Below, one piece after another: positions 34,166 through 43,434 of a stretch of 64,000 bases of DNA. The first letter of the stretch is position 1; the number at the start of each line of letters is the position of its first letter. Both the position numbers and the translations under genes were made by a program. The DNA is from Burkholderia sp. SRS-46 (GTDB taxonomy: Bacteria > Pseudomonadota > Gammaproteobacteria > Burkholderiales > Burkholderiaceae), in the NCBI RefSeq assembly GCF_004343775.1, contig NZ_PTXL01000009.1, forward strand, positions 62,001 to 126,000, read 5' to 3'. The notes under the pieces are model-generated. The model worked only from the letters and a program-made list of their open reading frames with translations, was not told the origin of the DNA and did not search any database.

Positions 34166-34915
34166 TCAACGCGAGAGGAAGCCACCGTCGATCGGGATAT
34201 AACCACCGTTGACGAATGACGCGCCCATACTGCTCAGGAGGGCAACCACTTCCCCAACCTCCTCTGGCTCGCCCATACGTCCTGCTGGATGCAGTTGTGC
34301 AAGCGAATTGCGGGAAGTTTCGTCAAGGCCTGCCTCCAGCCCAGTCTTCATGAATGCTGGACCAACACTAAAAGCACGAATACCAAGCGCCGCATAATCC
34401 ACGGCGATCTGCCTGGTGAGGCCGACAACACCATGTTTCGCCGCAGTGTAGGGTGCGAACCCGGGAAAAGCCACCTGTCCGAGGATACTAGCCATGTTTA
34501 CGATAACGCCCCCACCGGTCACGATCATCGACTTGATCTCGGCACGCGCACAATAAAAAACCGAATCGAGATCCATTCGAGTGATTCGGCTCCATTCCTG
34601 ATCACTGTAGTCAGCAACCGGCGTTGCAAGAGGAGCAATCCCTGCGTTATTAAACGCGATATCCAACCGTCGCTTCTTTTGCACTATCACGTCGATCATT
34701 GCCTGAATTTGCTGCGGAGACGTTACATCGGCCAGAACAAATTCCGCTTCGCCTCCAGCCTCCTCGATCTCCGACACGGTTTCTTCGCCAGTCATCATGT
34801 CAATGTCATTGACGAATACATAAGCTCCGTATTTGGCATATGCAAGCGCACTCGCCTTGCCGAGTCCGTGTCCAGCACCAGTGACCAGAGCGGTCTTTCC
34901 TTCGAGAATTTTCAT
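34166..34915 (-). CDS. Short-chain dehydrogenase/reductase
   Basis: This 249-residue classical SDR has the cofactor motif TGAGHGLG (residues 12-19), NNAG at 89-92, and catalytic Ser143, Tyr156 and Lys160 (YTAAK). AGGAG lies 6 bp before the ATG. Its promoter is almost a copy of the promoter of the LuxR-type regulator at 63683, including a palindrome at -42.5. It may therefore serve the catabolic island at 52-63 kb despite the distance. The codon usage is less GC-rich than that of the first 30 kb. Substrate unknown. Confidence 0.9.
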   Translation of the reverse strand: MKILEGKTALVTGAGHGLGKASALAYAKYGAYVFVNDIDMMTGEETVSEIEEAGGEAEFVLADVTSPQQIQAMIDVIVQKKRRLDIAFNNAGIAPLATPVADYSDQEWSRITRMDLDSVFYCARAEIKSMIVTGGGVIVNMASILGQVAFPGFAPYTAAKHGVVGLTRQIAVDYAALGIRAFSVGPAFMKTGLEAGLDETSRNSLAQLHPAGRMGEPEEVGEVVALLSSMGASFVNGGYIPIDGGFLSR

Positions 34916-34994
34916 GGCGTCTCCTGTGTTCGGTATCGATGTGTCACCTAGGTCAGCATCTCTGGCCGTTGACGACGTTTTCTTCATGCTCGGA

Positions 34995-35044
34995 GGAAAG
35001 ATCATACGTGCGCGCCAGCGTCCAGACCCCTATCAAAAGATAGG
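34995..35044 (-). promoter_or_regulatory. LuxR-type activator box and promoter of the SDR gene
   Basis: CCTATC-AAAA-GATAGG at 35029-35044 is a perfect 6-bp dyad. Reading towards the SDR, GATAGG is followed after 22 bp by the -10 element TATGAT, which centres the dyad at about -42.5. Some 58 bases align with the region 63557-63615 upstream of the LuxR gene with few mismatches. The binding protein is inferred. Confidence 0.65.
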
Positions 35045-35451
35045 TATTTCAGCCTTTTCTCTGCTCGGATGCGCATTTCTGACGAACGTGACGGGCCGAT
35101 TAGGGATAGCGCCGACGCGTGCACTCTGCGCTGTACTTGCGTGTGCCGCGACTTGGCGAGGAACTGCGTGTATTGCACGGCAACGGCGACTGCACCATTG
35201 ACCGCAACAGATCGCCCGCGTTGACGTTCTCCTGCAGAGCGATTTGGGAATGGTATCTCTCGACGCAATGGTTCGAAACGATCTGCTCTAGAGGATCGAT
35301 GACCGCCCGGCGCACAAACCCTCCATCGTCATTAGCCAGTTTCCGATGGAGCACTGGCAAGGATGAATCAGTGACAAGACCATCGTCGATGCGATGCTCG
35401 ACCATCTCATGGCGTCGCCACTGGATCATGCACTCCAAGATGGCTTACCGA
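35045..35451. other. Gap of about 400 bp without a supported gene
   Basis: Both strands have open frames of up to about 110 codons here, but none has a ribosome site or recognisable family signature, and codon use looks random. It is probably decayed sequence between the SDR promoter and the DoxX gene. Confidence 0.5.
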
Positions 35452-35865
35452 TTAACGCCGGTCGAGAGAATACTTGCCGGCACCCGTCACACACAGCAGC
35501 ATCAGCCCACCGATGATGCTGATGTTCTTGTAGAAGTGAATCATGTTGTCTTGCTGCATGGCGCCAGTCATATTCCAGTAGTGATGGCCGATAATCGCCG
35601 TACCTAACGTATAGATCGCGAGCAACAAAGCCAAGGGCCGCGTGTAGAACCCGATCACCAACGCGATGCCGACAACCACCTCCATCACCACAGCGGTGAT
35701 CGTCGACAACGCAGGAGCGGGCACACCGCTCGACGCCATATATGCGACGGTGCCGGAAAAGGCCGTCAGCTTCGACCAACCGAATATCACGAACAGCACC
35801 ATCAATAGAATGCGAGCGATAAGAATCAACTCATCCTTCCGGTTTTCAAATAGTGTAAAGCGCAT
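35452..35865 (-). CDS. DoxX family membrane protein
   Basis: This 137-residue protein has four predicted helices and the DoxX core ILLMVLFVIFGWSKLTAFSG and HHYWNMTGAMQQDNMIHFYKNISIIGGLMLL. GAGGA lies 7 bp before the ATG at 35863-35865; a start 12 codons upstream lacks one. It follows the pirin gene on the same strand after 66 bp, a common pairing in Burkholderia. It belongs to a different DoxX subgroup from the protein at 27397. Confidence 0.87.
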   Translation of the reverse strand: MRFTLFENRKDELILIARILLMVLFVIFGWSKLTAFSGTVAYMASSGVPAPALSTITAVVMEVVVGIALVIGFYTRPLALLLAIYTLGTAIIGHHYWNMTGAMQQDNMIHFYKNISIIGGLMLLCVTGAGKYSLDRR

Positions 35866-35931
35866 GATTTTCCTCGATGAGATAGCTGTCGAGCCTTCCA
35901 CATGACGCTCGACGGGTTCTGAATAGGCCGG

Positions 35932-36657
35932 TTAAGACGACAACCGCGATACTTCGATGCCGCGCAGATCGAACACAAGCACTTCAGCATCGTGACCTCG
36001 TGCAAAGCTCAGTGTTCGTTCGCCGCGGACCCGTGCACCGTCACCTTCGCCAAGTTCGACTCCGTTCACGGTAATCCTGCCGCGCGCCACATGAACATAG
36101 GCATAGCGATTGCCGGCGAGTTCTAGTTCGGCGCTTTCGTGACCGTCGAACAGACCGGCATAGACGCGGGCATCCTGTTGCAGCGCGAGCGATTCGTTCG
36201 CACCGTCGGGTGACAACACCAGTCGCAGCACGCCACGCTTCTGCTCCACGCCGAAGTGACGTTGCTGATAGCTTGGCGGCGTGCCTTTCGTGGCAGTTGC
36301 GATCCACACCTGCAAGAGGTGCACGGGCTCGCTATTCGAGTGGTTGTATTCGCTATGGGCGATGCCCGTGCCAGCGCTCATCACCTGAATGTCACCGGGT
36401 ACGATCACCGATCCGGTGCCCATCGTGTCCTTGTGCGCCAGCGAGCCCTCCAGCACGTACGTGAAGATCTCCATGTCGCGGTGCGGGTGCTTGCCGAATC
36501 CTTGCGCCGGCATGATCCGGTCGTCGTTGATCACCAGCAGATCGGAAAAACCGTTTTGCTCCGGATCGTAATAGCTCGCGAATGAAAACGTGTGACGCGT
36601 GCTGAGCCAGCCGTGCTCCGCTCTTCCCCGTTGATCTGCATGTCTGATCTCGAGCAT
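35932..36657 (-). CDS. Pirin family protein (YhaK-type bicupin)
   Basis: This 241-residue protein starts MLEIRHADQRGRAEHGWLSTRHTFSFASYYDP, the pirin signature. The metal-binding cupin motif GFGKHPHRDMEIFTYVLEGSLAHKD (His pair) is followed by a later His in GIAHSEYNHS. Some pirins have quercetinase activity; others are redox sensors. AGGAGG precedes the ATG. It is divergent from the decayed LysR promoter element at 36723, probably its lost regulator. Confidence 0.93.
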   Translation of the reverse strand: MLEIRHADQRGRAEHGWLSTRHTFSFASYYDPEQNGFSDLLVINDDRIMPAQGFGKHPHRDMEIFTYVLEGSLAHKDTMGTGSVIVPGDIQVMSAGTGIAHSEYNHSNSEPVHLLQVWIATATKGTPPSYQQRHFGVEQKRGVLRLVLSPDGANESLALQQDARVYAGLFDGHESAELELAGNRYAYVHVARGRITVNGVELGEGDGARVRGERTLSFARGHDAEVLVFDLRGIEVSRLSS

Positions 36658-36953
36658 CGTGTTCCTCCTTGCGTGGACGATATGGCCCGAGCACTATGCC
36701 CGTTCGTTTCACGCTGCGGAAGCGACAAATCTGATAACCGTCCTCTCAAATTCAAGAAGCAGGTGTGGAGCTTGCGTCGGGATCCGCTTGAGACGCCATG
36801 GACCGACCTCATAAAGGTTGAACCCGCGCGCCCGAGGTCTTACGCCGGGGCGGCCGTTTCGCGCGATCACATGAATTGCTGCGTGCAGCGGACGACACGC
36901 GGTGCCAGCGCATTACCGGCTCGAGCGCCGGCACGGCATACCGGATATGGCGT
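36658..36953. other. Region with remnants of a divergent LysR gene
   Basis: Upstream of pirin, the 34-bp LysR-promoter-like element is followed by GTGGAG and sequence that no longer encodes a LysR protein. Apart from this and the downstream flank of the DUF3331 gene, I see nothing functional here. Confidence 0.45.
36723..36756 (+). repeat. 34-bp LysR-promoter element, copy A
   Basis: The core CGACAAATCTGATAACC (36723-36739) is followed by a CCTCTCAAATTC stretch. Copies occur at 38627-38660 (other strand) and 50223-50256. At copy B the element sits just before the start of an intact LysR gene, so copy A is probably the surviving promoter of a lost LysR gene divergent from pirin. Confidence 0.7.
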
Positions 36954-37211
36954 TCACACGGACGACCTGTTGTTGCGGTCGAGCGCTGCTGCGAGAATCA
37001 TCGCTCCCGCGTTTGACGGCTTTGGGCGGCCGCTCGGCCTGAAAATCTCGTCACCTCGCGCAATCGCGACACCCGACAGTGCACAGATGCCAGAACGCGG
37101 CGCTCGTCCCGTTCGCCAATGTTGCTCGCCATAATGAGCGCGCCCTGGCTCGACCCAACGCACCAGCAGCAATTCGTTCGAATAGGCCAGGATATGCACC
37201 CGTGCATTCAT
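36954..37211 (-). CDS. DUF3331 single-domain protein
   Basis: An 85-residue protein: VHILAYSNELLLVRWVEPGRAHYGE, GICALSGVAIARGDEIFRP, AMILAAALDRN. It is nearly identical in pattern to the second unit of the tandem protein at 23681-24190. Homology extends into the flanking DNA on both sides: the upstream ATTCATTTGATGT and about 70 bp downstream. The two loci are thus products of a segmental duplication. Function unknown; no clear ribosome site. Confidence 0.72.
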   Translation of the reverse strand: MNARVHILAYSNELLLVRWVEPGRAHYGEQHWRTGRAPRSGICALSGVAIARGDEIFRPSGRPKPSNAGAMILAAALDRNNRSSV

Positions 37212-37251
37212 TTGATGTCACACCCTGCGCGGTCACGGAGTCAGAGTCGCT

Positions 37252-37480
37252 ACCGCGCGTCGACATCGCACCTGGCGACTTCGACGTTTCAATCCGAATC
37301 GCACGGCCCAACGACTCGTCGCCAGGCTCGCACCGATTCTGCGGGGCGCGACGGCAAACTGGAAGACGCGATGCACGACCGGGAAATCGCGGGCACCAAC
37401 GTCAATCTCGATGGCTCGTTGCGTGTGTTGCCCTTCCAGACGGATAGGAAATGGATTGCTTTCTTGATCAGATGGATCGG
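37252..37480 (+). pseudogene. LysR relic related to the regulators at 30022 and 41341
   Basis: VDIAPGDFDVSIRIARPNDSSPGSHRFCGAR in one frame matches VDIVSGGFDVAIRIAELSDSS of the LysR at 30022. It is followed in another frame by GKLEDAMHDREIAGTNVNL, matching GELEEVMDDWKIADINVNL near that protein's C-terminus. The about 90 residues between are deleted. It is a third, dead copy of this regulator type. The gap from 37481 to 37703 holds no gene. Confidence 0.65.
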
Positions 37481-37703
37481 TAACGCCCGAGATACATTGC
37501 ATTCGAGCAGTCGGATCCAAACCCGATTATTGGACACGCAATAGCTTTTGAAGGGAACAGTAGAACTGGAATCGATCTTATTCCACATTGCGCATCCCGT
37601 TCAGGACCAACGCCACGGTCCGTCGGATCGTACCGAATCCCGATCGGATCTGCACGAAGCAAGCTGCAGGATCGGCCCGGGAACGCTGCCCGGCTTCACC
37701 GGG

Positions 37704-38618
37704 TCAAGCGTACGAATCCAGAGGCCCCGCCCCCTTCACGACATCACTCAACTTCGCATCCCAGTACGCCTGGCAAAAGTCGAGATACGCCCTGACGATC
37801 GATGACGGATGTCGGTGTGACGGAAACAGCAGGTTCAGTTCGACGGCAGGAAACGGATAGTCGTCCAGAATCGAGACCAGCCGGCCTTTACGCAGTTCGT
37901 CCGTGACAAGAAACGGCGGGAGTTCGGTCACGACATGGCCGACGAGCACGCGGTTGCGCAGGTGCGAGTAATCGTTCGTCGACAGCACCGGGCGTGGATG
38001 AAACTTCGTGTCGCCGAGATGCCAGACGGGCGGCGCATACGCACCGCGCCCCCAGGTCGCGCACGGCAAACGATGCAGATCTTCGGGCGTCTCCGGCCGG
38101 CCGTAGCGCTCCAGCAACGCGGGGCTCGCGACGAGCCGATGCCGATAGATTGCGATCTTGCGCGCCACCATCGACTCCTGCTCAATCGCCCCGACACGCA
38201 ATGCCACATCGATGCCGTCGAGAATCAAGTCGACACGACGCTCGGTGGTATGAACGAACAGGCGAATACCCGGATAGCGCGCCTGAAACTCGCCGAGCAG
38301 ATCCCACCAGACTTCGAACGTCGGCGGCAACGACAAACGCAGGAACCCTTTCAATTCATGCTGCGCGCCCACCACCGACTCGCGCGCCTCGGCGAGCGCT
38401 TCGATGCCGCGACTGGCGTGTTCGTAGAGCCGCACGCCGGCATCCGTCAACCGCGTGCCACGCACTGAACGCTCGAGCAATTGCACGGCCAGTTCGCTTT
38501 CGAGGGCCCTGATCCGGCGACTCAGTGTCGGAAGCGGGATACCCGTACGTACGGCCGCCGCCGACAGGCTGCCGGCCTGCACGACGATCACGAACATCTC
38601 GACAGCATTCAGATCCAT
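37704..38618 (-). CDS. LysR-family regulator divergent from the FdhF/YdeP gene
   Basis: This 304-residue protein has the helix-turn-helix GSLSAAAVRTGIPLPTLSRRIRALESELAVQLLER (about 16-50) and a normal co-inducer domain. It reads away from the molybdopterin oxidoreductase gene, with 125 bp between starts, so it is the likely regulator of that gene. The 34-bp element just upstream of its ATG recurs twice more in the window. Confidence 0.9.
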   Translation of the reverse strand: MDLNAVEMFVIVVQAGSLSAAAVRTGIPLPTLSRRIRALESELAVQLLERSVRGTRLTDAGVRLYEHASRGIEALAEARESVVGAQHELKGFLRLSLPPTFEVWWDLLGEFQARYPGIRLFVHTTERRVDLILDGIDVALRVGAIEQESMVARKIAIYRHRLVASPALLERYGRPETPEDLHRLPCATWGRGAYAPPVWHLGDTKFHPRPVLSTNDYSHLRNRVLVGHVVTELPPFLVTDELRKGRLVSILDDYPFPAVELNLLFPSHRHPSSIVRAYLDFCQAYWDAKLSDVVKGAGPLDSYA

Positions 38619-38626
38619 ATCAGCCT

Positions 38627-38660
38627 TTCGAATTTGAGAGGGAGGTTATCAGATTTGTCG
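38627..38660 (-). promoter_or_regulatory. 34-bp LysR-promoter element, copy B (intact locus)
   Basis: Read towards the LysR gene it starts CGACAAATCTGATAACC and continues CTCTCAAATTCG, ending about 10 bp before the ATG, next to an AAAGG ribosome site. It also faces the FdhF/YdeP promoter, so it could hold the LysR binding site as well as the -10 region. Confidence 0.65.
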
Positions 38661-38743
38661 ATTCCACATCGCGATTCGAACAGGCACAGTGACCAGCCAA
38701 ACCGACCGGCATTCAAGCTGGCCTGGACAGCAACGGAGTTCAC

Positions 38744-41020
38744 ATGACTGCACGACGCGACGTACCTGGTATCCGGACATACGACGGCCCGGCCGGTGGC
38801 TGGGGCGCCCTCCGTGCAACGGCGGGGGCAGTCCGCACGCAGATGGAATCGCTCAAGGCGCCGATCACGCTGCTCAGGACCAATCAACCCGACGGGTTCG
38901 ACTGCCCCGGCTGTGCGTGGCCCGACAAGGAACACAAGTCGACGTTCCAGTTCTGCGAGAACGGCGCGAAAGCCGTCACGTGGGAAGCCACGACCAAGCG
39001 CGTGACGCCCGGGTTCTTCGCGGCGAACACCGTGTCGTCGCTGCTGCGCATGTCGGACTACGAGCTGGAGAACATGGGCCGGCTCACGCATCCGCTCGTC
39101 TACGATCGCGCGACCGACACGTTCCGTGCAGTCGAATGGGACGATGCATTCACGCGCATCGGCGAAGTGCTGCGCGCGCTGCCGCCCGAGCAGGTCGAAT
39201 TCTATACGTCGGGCCGCGCGTCGAACGAGGCCGCGTATCTGTTCCAGTTGTTCGCCCGCGAATACGGGACGAACAACTTTCCCGACTGCTCGAACATGTG
39301 TCACGAGCCGACCAGCGTCGGCTTGCCCCAGTCGATCGGCATCGGCAAGGGGACGGTATCGCTGGAAGATTTCGACGTGTGCGACCTGATCATCTCGATC
39401 GGCCACAACCCGGGAACCAACCACCCGCGCATGATGGGTACGTTGCACGAAGCCGCGCGCCGCAACGTGCCGATCATCGTGTTCAATCCGCTTCGCGAGC
39501 GTGCGCTCGAACGCTTCGCCGACCCTCAGAATCCCGTCGAGATGGCCACCTATGGGTCGACGCGCATCGCGTCGACCTACTTTCAGGTCAAGGCCGGCGG
39601 CGACGCCGCCGCGCTCAAGGGCATCATGAAGGCGCTGCTGGCCCTGGACGCCGCCCAAGGCAACGTGCTGGACCGTGCGTTCATCGCCGAGCACACCGAA
39701 GGTTTCGACACGTTCGCCGCCGATCTCGTCGCGACCGGCTGGGACGAAATCGAGCGGGAATGCGGGCTCGCGCGCGCGGCACTCGAACAGGTGGCGAACG
39801 TCTATGCAAAGGCAAATGCGACGATCGTCACCTACGGGATGGGCATCACCCAGCACAACACGGGCACCGCGAATGTTCGCCTGATCGCCGACCTGCTGCT
39901 GTTGCGCGGCAATATCGGCAAGCCGGGCGCGGGCATCTGCCCGCTGCGCGGTCACTCGAACGTGCAGGGCAACCGGACGGTGGGCATCACCGAAAAGCCC
40001 TCGGCCGAATTCCTGAAGAAGATCGAGGACGTGTTCGGTTTCGAGCCGCCGCGTGCACACGGCCACGATGCCGTGAAGGGCATGCAGGCGATGATCGATG
40101 GCACGGCCAAGGCGCTGATCTGCCTCGGCGGCAACTTCGCGGTCGCGCTGCCCGACTCCGGGCAATGCTTTCCGGCGATGGGGCAGCTCGACCTGAGCGT
40201 CCACCTCGGCACCAAACTCAATCGCTCTCATCTGCTGGTCGCGAAAGAGACTTTCGTGCTGCCCTGCCTCGGGCGCACCGAGCTTGACGTGCAGGCAGGC
40301 GGCCCGCAATCGGTGACGGTCGAGGATTCGATGTCGATGGTCCATGCGTCGTCGGGCAAGCTCACGCCGGTGTCCGGGCATTTGCGCTCCGAACCCGCGA
40401 TCGTCGCCGGCATTGCGCACGCGACGCTGCCGGACAGCAAGGTAGCCTGGCTGAACCTGATCGCCGACTATGACGAGATCCGCACGTTGATCGAACGAAC
40501 CATACCGGGTTTCGAGAACTTCAACGAACGGATCAGGGCTCCGGGAGGATTCCGGCTGCCGCTGCCGCCGACCGAACGCCAATGGCCGACGGCGACCGGC
40601 AAGGCGATGTTCTCGGTATTCAGCGGCGTCGAGGAAGATGCCCCCGTTCACGGCGACGACATCCTGCGCCTCGTGACGCTGCGCAGCCACGACCAGTACA
40701 ACACCACGATCTACGGGCTCGACGACCGCTATCGCGGCGTGTTCGGCCGACGCGACGTGTTGTTCATGAACGAGGGTGACCTGGCCGCATGCGGGCTCGA
40801 ACACGGCGACCTGGTCGACATCGAGACCGTCACACCCGGCGGCCGGCCGATGCGGCTCGAGAAGATCACCGCGATCGCGTACGACATCGCCGCGGGATCC
40901 GTCGGCGCGTATTACCCGGAAGCGAACGTACTCGTCCCGCTCGACTACATCGACAAGGAAAGCGGTACGCCGTCGTACAAGTCGATCCCGGTTCGCGTGG
41001 TCCGGTCGCAAACGATCTGA
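38744..41020 (+). CDS. FdhF/YdeP family molybdopterin oxidoreductase
   Basis: This 758-residue protein has full YdeP length. The N-terminal GFDCPGCAWPD segment with a later Cys (FQFCENG) resembles the [Fe-S] region of this family. The molybdopterin domain contains QSIGIGKGTVSLEDFDVCDLIISIGHNPGTNHPRM and a C-terminal MopB-binding domain (about 640-758, LRSHDQYNTTIYGLDDRYRGVFGRRDVLFMNEGD). YdeP-type proteins are formate-dehydrogenase-like with unclear substrate and are linked to acid or oxidative stress in enterobacteria. It is transcribed divergently from a LysR gene and has no partner subunits nearby. Confidence 0.92.
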   Translation: MTARRDVPGIRTYDGPAGGWGALRATAGAVRTQMESLKAPITLLRTNQPDGFDCPGCAWPDKEHKSTFQFCENGAKAVTWEATTKRVTPGFFAANTVSSLLRMSDYELENMGRLTHPLVYDRATDTFRAVEWDDAFTRIGEVLRALPPEQVEFYTSGRASNEAAYLFQLFAREYGTNNFPDCSNMCHEPTSVGLPQSIGIGKGTVSLEDFDVCDLIISIGHNPGTNHPRMMGTLHEAARRNVPIIVFNPLRERALERFADPQNPVEMATYGSTRIASTYFQVKAGGDAAALKGIMKALLALDAAQGNVLDRAFIAEHTEGFDTFAADLVATGWDEIERECGLARAALEQVANVYAKANATIVTYGMGITQHNTGTANVRLIADLLLLRGNIGKPGAGICPLRGHSNVQGNRTVGITEKPSAEFLKKIEDVFGFEPPRAHGHDAVKGMQAMIDGTAKALICLGGNFAVALPDSGQCFPAMGQLDLSVHLGTKLNRSHLLVAKETFVLPCLGRTELDVQAGGPQSVTVEDSMSMVHASSGKLTPVSGHLRSEPAIVAGIAHATLPDSKVAWLNLIADYDEIRTLIERTIPGFENFNERIRAPGGFRLPLPPTERQWPTATGKAMFSVFSGVEEDAPVHGDDILRLVTLRSHDQYNTTIYGLDDRYRGVFGRRDVLFMNEGDLAACGLEHGDLVDIETVTPGGRPMRLEKITAIAYDIAAGSVGAYYPEANVLVPLDYIDKESGTPSYKSIPVRVVRSQTI

Positions 41021-41340
41021 ACCGGTGGCGAGCGCGCCGGCCGAGGCAGAACGCGACGCGTTCGGGCGCGCCTCGCCGATCCGCCGCGCCTCCGCAGCCC
41101 GGCGGAATCCGCCCGGTCGGTCAGGCTGTCCCGTCGCCATGATCGATTGACACGCAAGCGCCTACGCAATGCCCTTATGCATTGCGTGGCCGCACAGTTC
41201 GAGTATCGAGCGTGCGGCCCGCATCACATCGAACACATTCCCGAGAGGCGCCTCCGGGTCCCGCCTCGCGTCGCGTATATCGGAGAGGTTGCCCTCACGA
41301 TCGACGTCAGCGCGAAACCTTCATCGCCCCCCACTCCACC
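41021..41340. other. Gap of 320 bp without a supported gene
   Basis: Between the FdhF/YdeP gene and the next LysR gene on the same strand. I see no family signature, repeat or strong stem-loop. It presumably contains the LysR promoter. Confidence 0.5.
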
Positions 41341-42264
41341 ATGCGTCACCTTCCTGATCTCGAAGCCTGGGCGATCTTCGTGCGTGTCGCCGAAACCGGT
41401 TCGTTCTCGAAAGCAGCCGCGCTGCTCGGTATATCGCAACCGACCGTATCGAAAGCAATCGCTCGCCTCGAACAGCGGCTCCGCACCACGCTACTGTACC
41501 GAACACCGCGTAAGCTGTCGCTCACGCCGACCGGCGAGATGCTGCGCGACCGCACGATAAAACTGCTCGCGGACGCAGAATGCATCGAGTGCGACGCGTC
41601 CGCATACGCAATCGAGCCGCACGGCCTCGTCCGGGTTAATGCACCCATGTCGTTCGGGGTCCACCATCTCGCGCCGGTGCTGCCCGCGTTTCTCGAACGC
41701 TATCCGCGCGTCGATATCGATCTCGTGCTGACCGATCGTCTGGTCGACATCGTGTCGGACGGCTTCGACGTCGCGATCCGAATCGCCAAGCTGGACGATT
41801 CGACACTGCGCGCCCGCCCGCTGTGTCCGGTGCGCCGGTCACTCGTCGCGTCCCGCTCCTACCTCGACAAGTACGGTAGCCCGGCACACCCGCGCGACCT
41901 CGAAAAGCACGTAATCCTCCTCTACACGAACCAGCCAACACCCGAATCCTGGCACTTTCGCAACCCGAAGTCGGGCGAAGAATTCTTGGCGCCCGTGCGC
42001 GGGCGCATCCGCAGCAACAACGCCGAAGTGATCATGCCCGCATTGATCGGCGGGCACGGCCTCGCACTGCAACCCGAGTTCGTGATATGGGACACGTTGC
42101 AGCGCGGCGAACTGGAGGTAGTGATGCAAGACTGGGCGATCTCCGACATCAACATCAACCTCGTCACGCCACCTGGCATGCTGCGCCCGGCGCGCGTCAC
42201 GTTGCTGCTCGACTTTCTTGCCGAGCACTTCGCGCAGGCACCATGGACGTTCTCCGAGCTTTGA
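41341..42264 (+). CDS. LysR-family regulator, paralogue of the one at 30022
   Basis: A 307-residue LysR, the same length as the protein at 30022-30945 and closely similar along the whole chain (RHLPDLEAWAIF at the start, NINLVTPPGMLRPARVT near the end). The helix-turn-helix is at GSFSKAAALLGISQPTVSKAIARLEQ. No XapX or amidohydrolase gene is next to it, so its original partner operon seems lost. It converges on the LysR gene at 42361. Confidence 0.9.
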   Translation: MRHLPDLEAWAIFVRVAETGSFSKAAALLGISQPTVSKAIARLEQRLRTTLLYRTPRKLSLTPTGEMLRDRTIKLLADAECIECDASAYAIEPHGLVRVNAPMSFGVHHLAPVLPAFLERYPRVDIDLVLTDRLVDIVSDGFDVAIRIAKLDDSTLRARPLCPVRRSLVASRSYLDKYGSPAHPRDLEKHVILLYTNQPTPESWHFRNPKSGEEFLAPVRGRIRSNNAEVIMPALIGGHGLALQPEFVIWDTLQRGELEVVMQDWAISDININLVTPPGMLRPARVTLLLDFLAEHFAQAPWTFSEL

Positions 42265-42360
42265 CGTGACAACACCGCGCCGGCAAAAAAAGCCGCGCAT
42301 GATCCGTGTCGTCGCGATGCCGGAATAGATCGATGCCCGATCGGAACGCCCCGCGCGCCC

Positions 42361-43299
42361 TTATTTCCCTTGTAGCACGGTATGGTTTTTCATTTCAGCG
42401 GCCATGTTCGAGATAGGTTCTCGCAGCGCCGCGTGCAGATAACGCACCGTCGGCGAGAATTGCCGGCGGTGCGGGCATACGAGGTTCAGCGGCGCAGGCT
42501 CGCCGGGCTGATCCGGAATCAGCACCTCCAGCCGCCCGCTCGTGACATCATCGCAGACGTCGAGCCATGACTTGTAGGCAACACCGAGTCCCTCCACCGC
42601 CCAGCGACGCGCAACGTCTGCGTCGTCGCAAAGCAGTTCTCCGTTGACCGTCACCAGCCGGCGCACGCCGTTGACGGGAAATACCCATCGGTCGTACACG
42701 CGGCCGCCGAGCGCGAAGAGCAGGCACTTGTGCAACGCAAGCTCGTCGAGCGAGGTCGGGCGACCATGGCGCGCCAGATAGGCCGGCGATGCGACCAGCA
42801 CGCGCCGGTTGCTCTCCGCGAGCGGCAACGCCACATAGCTGGCGGTTTCTGCCACACCATAGCGAATCGCGACGTCGACCGGATCGCGGAACACGTCTGC
42901 CACGTAATCCGACAGCGACAGCTTCAGCACCAGCTTTGAATGCGCGTCGCGAAACGCCGTCAGCCTTGGCAGCAGCACGTTTCGCCCAAGATCCGACGGC
43001 GCGGAGATCTTCAGCACGCCCTGCAACTCGTGGCGCTCCCCATGCAGGCGCTCCCGCCCCTCCCTGAGCGCCGACAGCACTTCCTGCGCATAGGGCAGGT
43101 ATTGCTCGCCCTCCGACGTGAGCTTCAGGCTGCGCGTCGACCGGGCAAACAGGCGAATGTCCAGCTCCCGTTCCAGCCGCTGAATCGCCGCACTGACCTG
43201 CCCCGGAAGCAGGTCGGCCTCACGGGCGGCGTTGGAGAAGCTGCCCAGCGCCGCCGTACGCACGAAGAGTCCAAGGTCGTCAATCCGGATCATTTTCAT
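42361..43299 (-). CDS. LysR-family regulator of the adjacent zinc-type ADH gene
   Basis: This 312-residue LysR has the helix-turn-helix GSFSNAAREADLLPGQVSAAIQRLERELDIRLFAR. It is divergent from the reductase gene at 43435, with 135 bp between starts, and is probably its regulator. MKMIR was taken as the start; the third codon is also ATG. Confidence 0.88.
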   Translation of the reverse strand: MKMIRIDDLGLFVRTAALGSFSNAAREADLLPGQVSAAIQRLERELDIRLFARSTRSLKLTSEGEQYLPYAQEVLSALREGRERLHGERHELQGVLKISAPSDLGRNVLLPRLTAFRDAHSKLVLKLSLSDYVADVFRDPVDVAIRYGVAETASYVALPLAESNRRVLVASPAYLARHGRPTSLDELALHKCLLFALGGRVYDRWVFPVNGVRRLVTVNGELLCDDADVARRWAVEGLGVAYKSWLDVCDDVTSGRLEVLIPDQPGEPAPLNLVCPHRRQFSPTVRYLHAALREPISNMAAEMKNHTVLQGK

Positions 43300-43434
43300 T
43301 CCAACAGTGAAAGTTCTACCCGATTTTCCTGGTTTTTCATCCGTGCTGCAGTTCGGAAAATACGATCCACATAGTCGACGGCGGCGATAGCCACCGGTTC
43401 CCGACCTCTCTCCACATTGACTGGAACACACCGC

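Noticed and set aside
38609..41140. An 843-codon open frame on the minus strand opposite the FdhF/YdeP gene
   Set aside because: It is a shadow of a well-supported molybdopterin oxidoreductase; the composition is Arg-rich with no family motifs.
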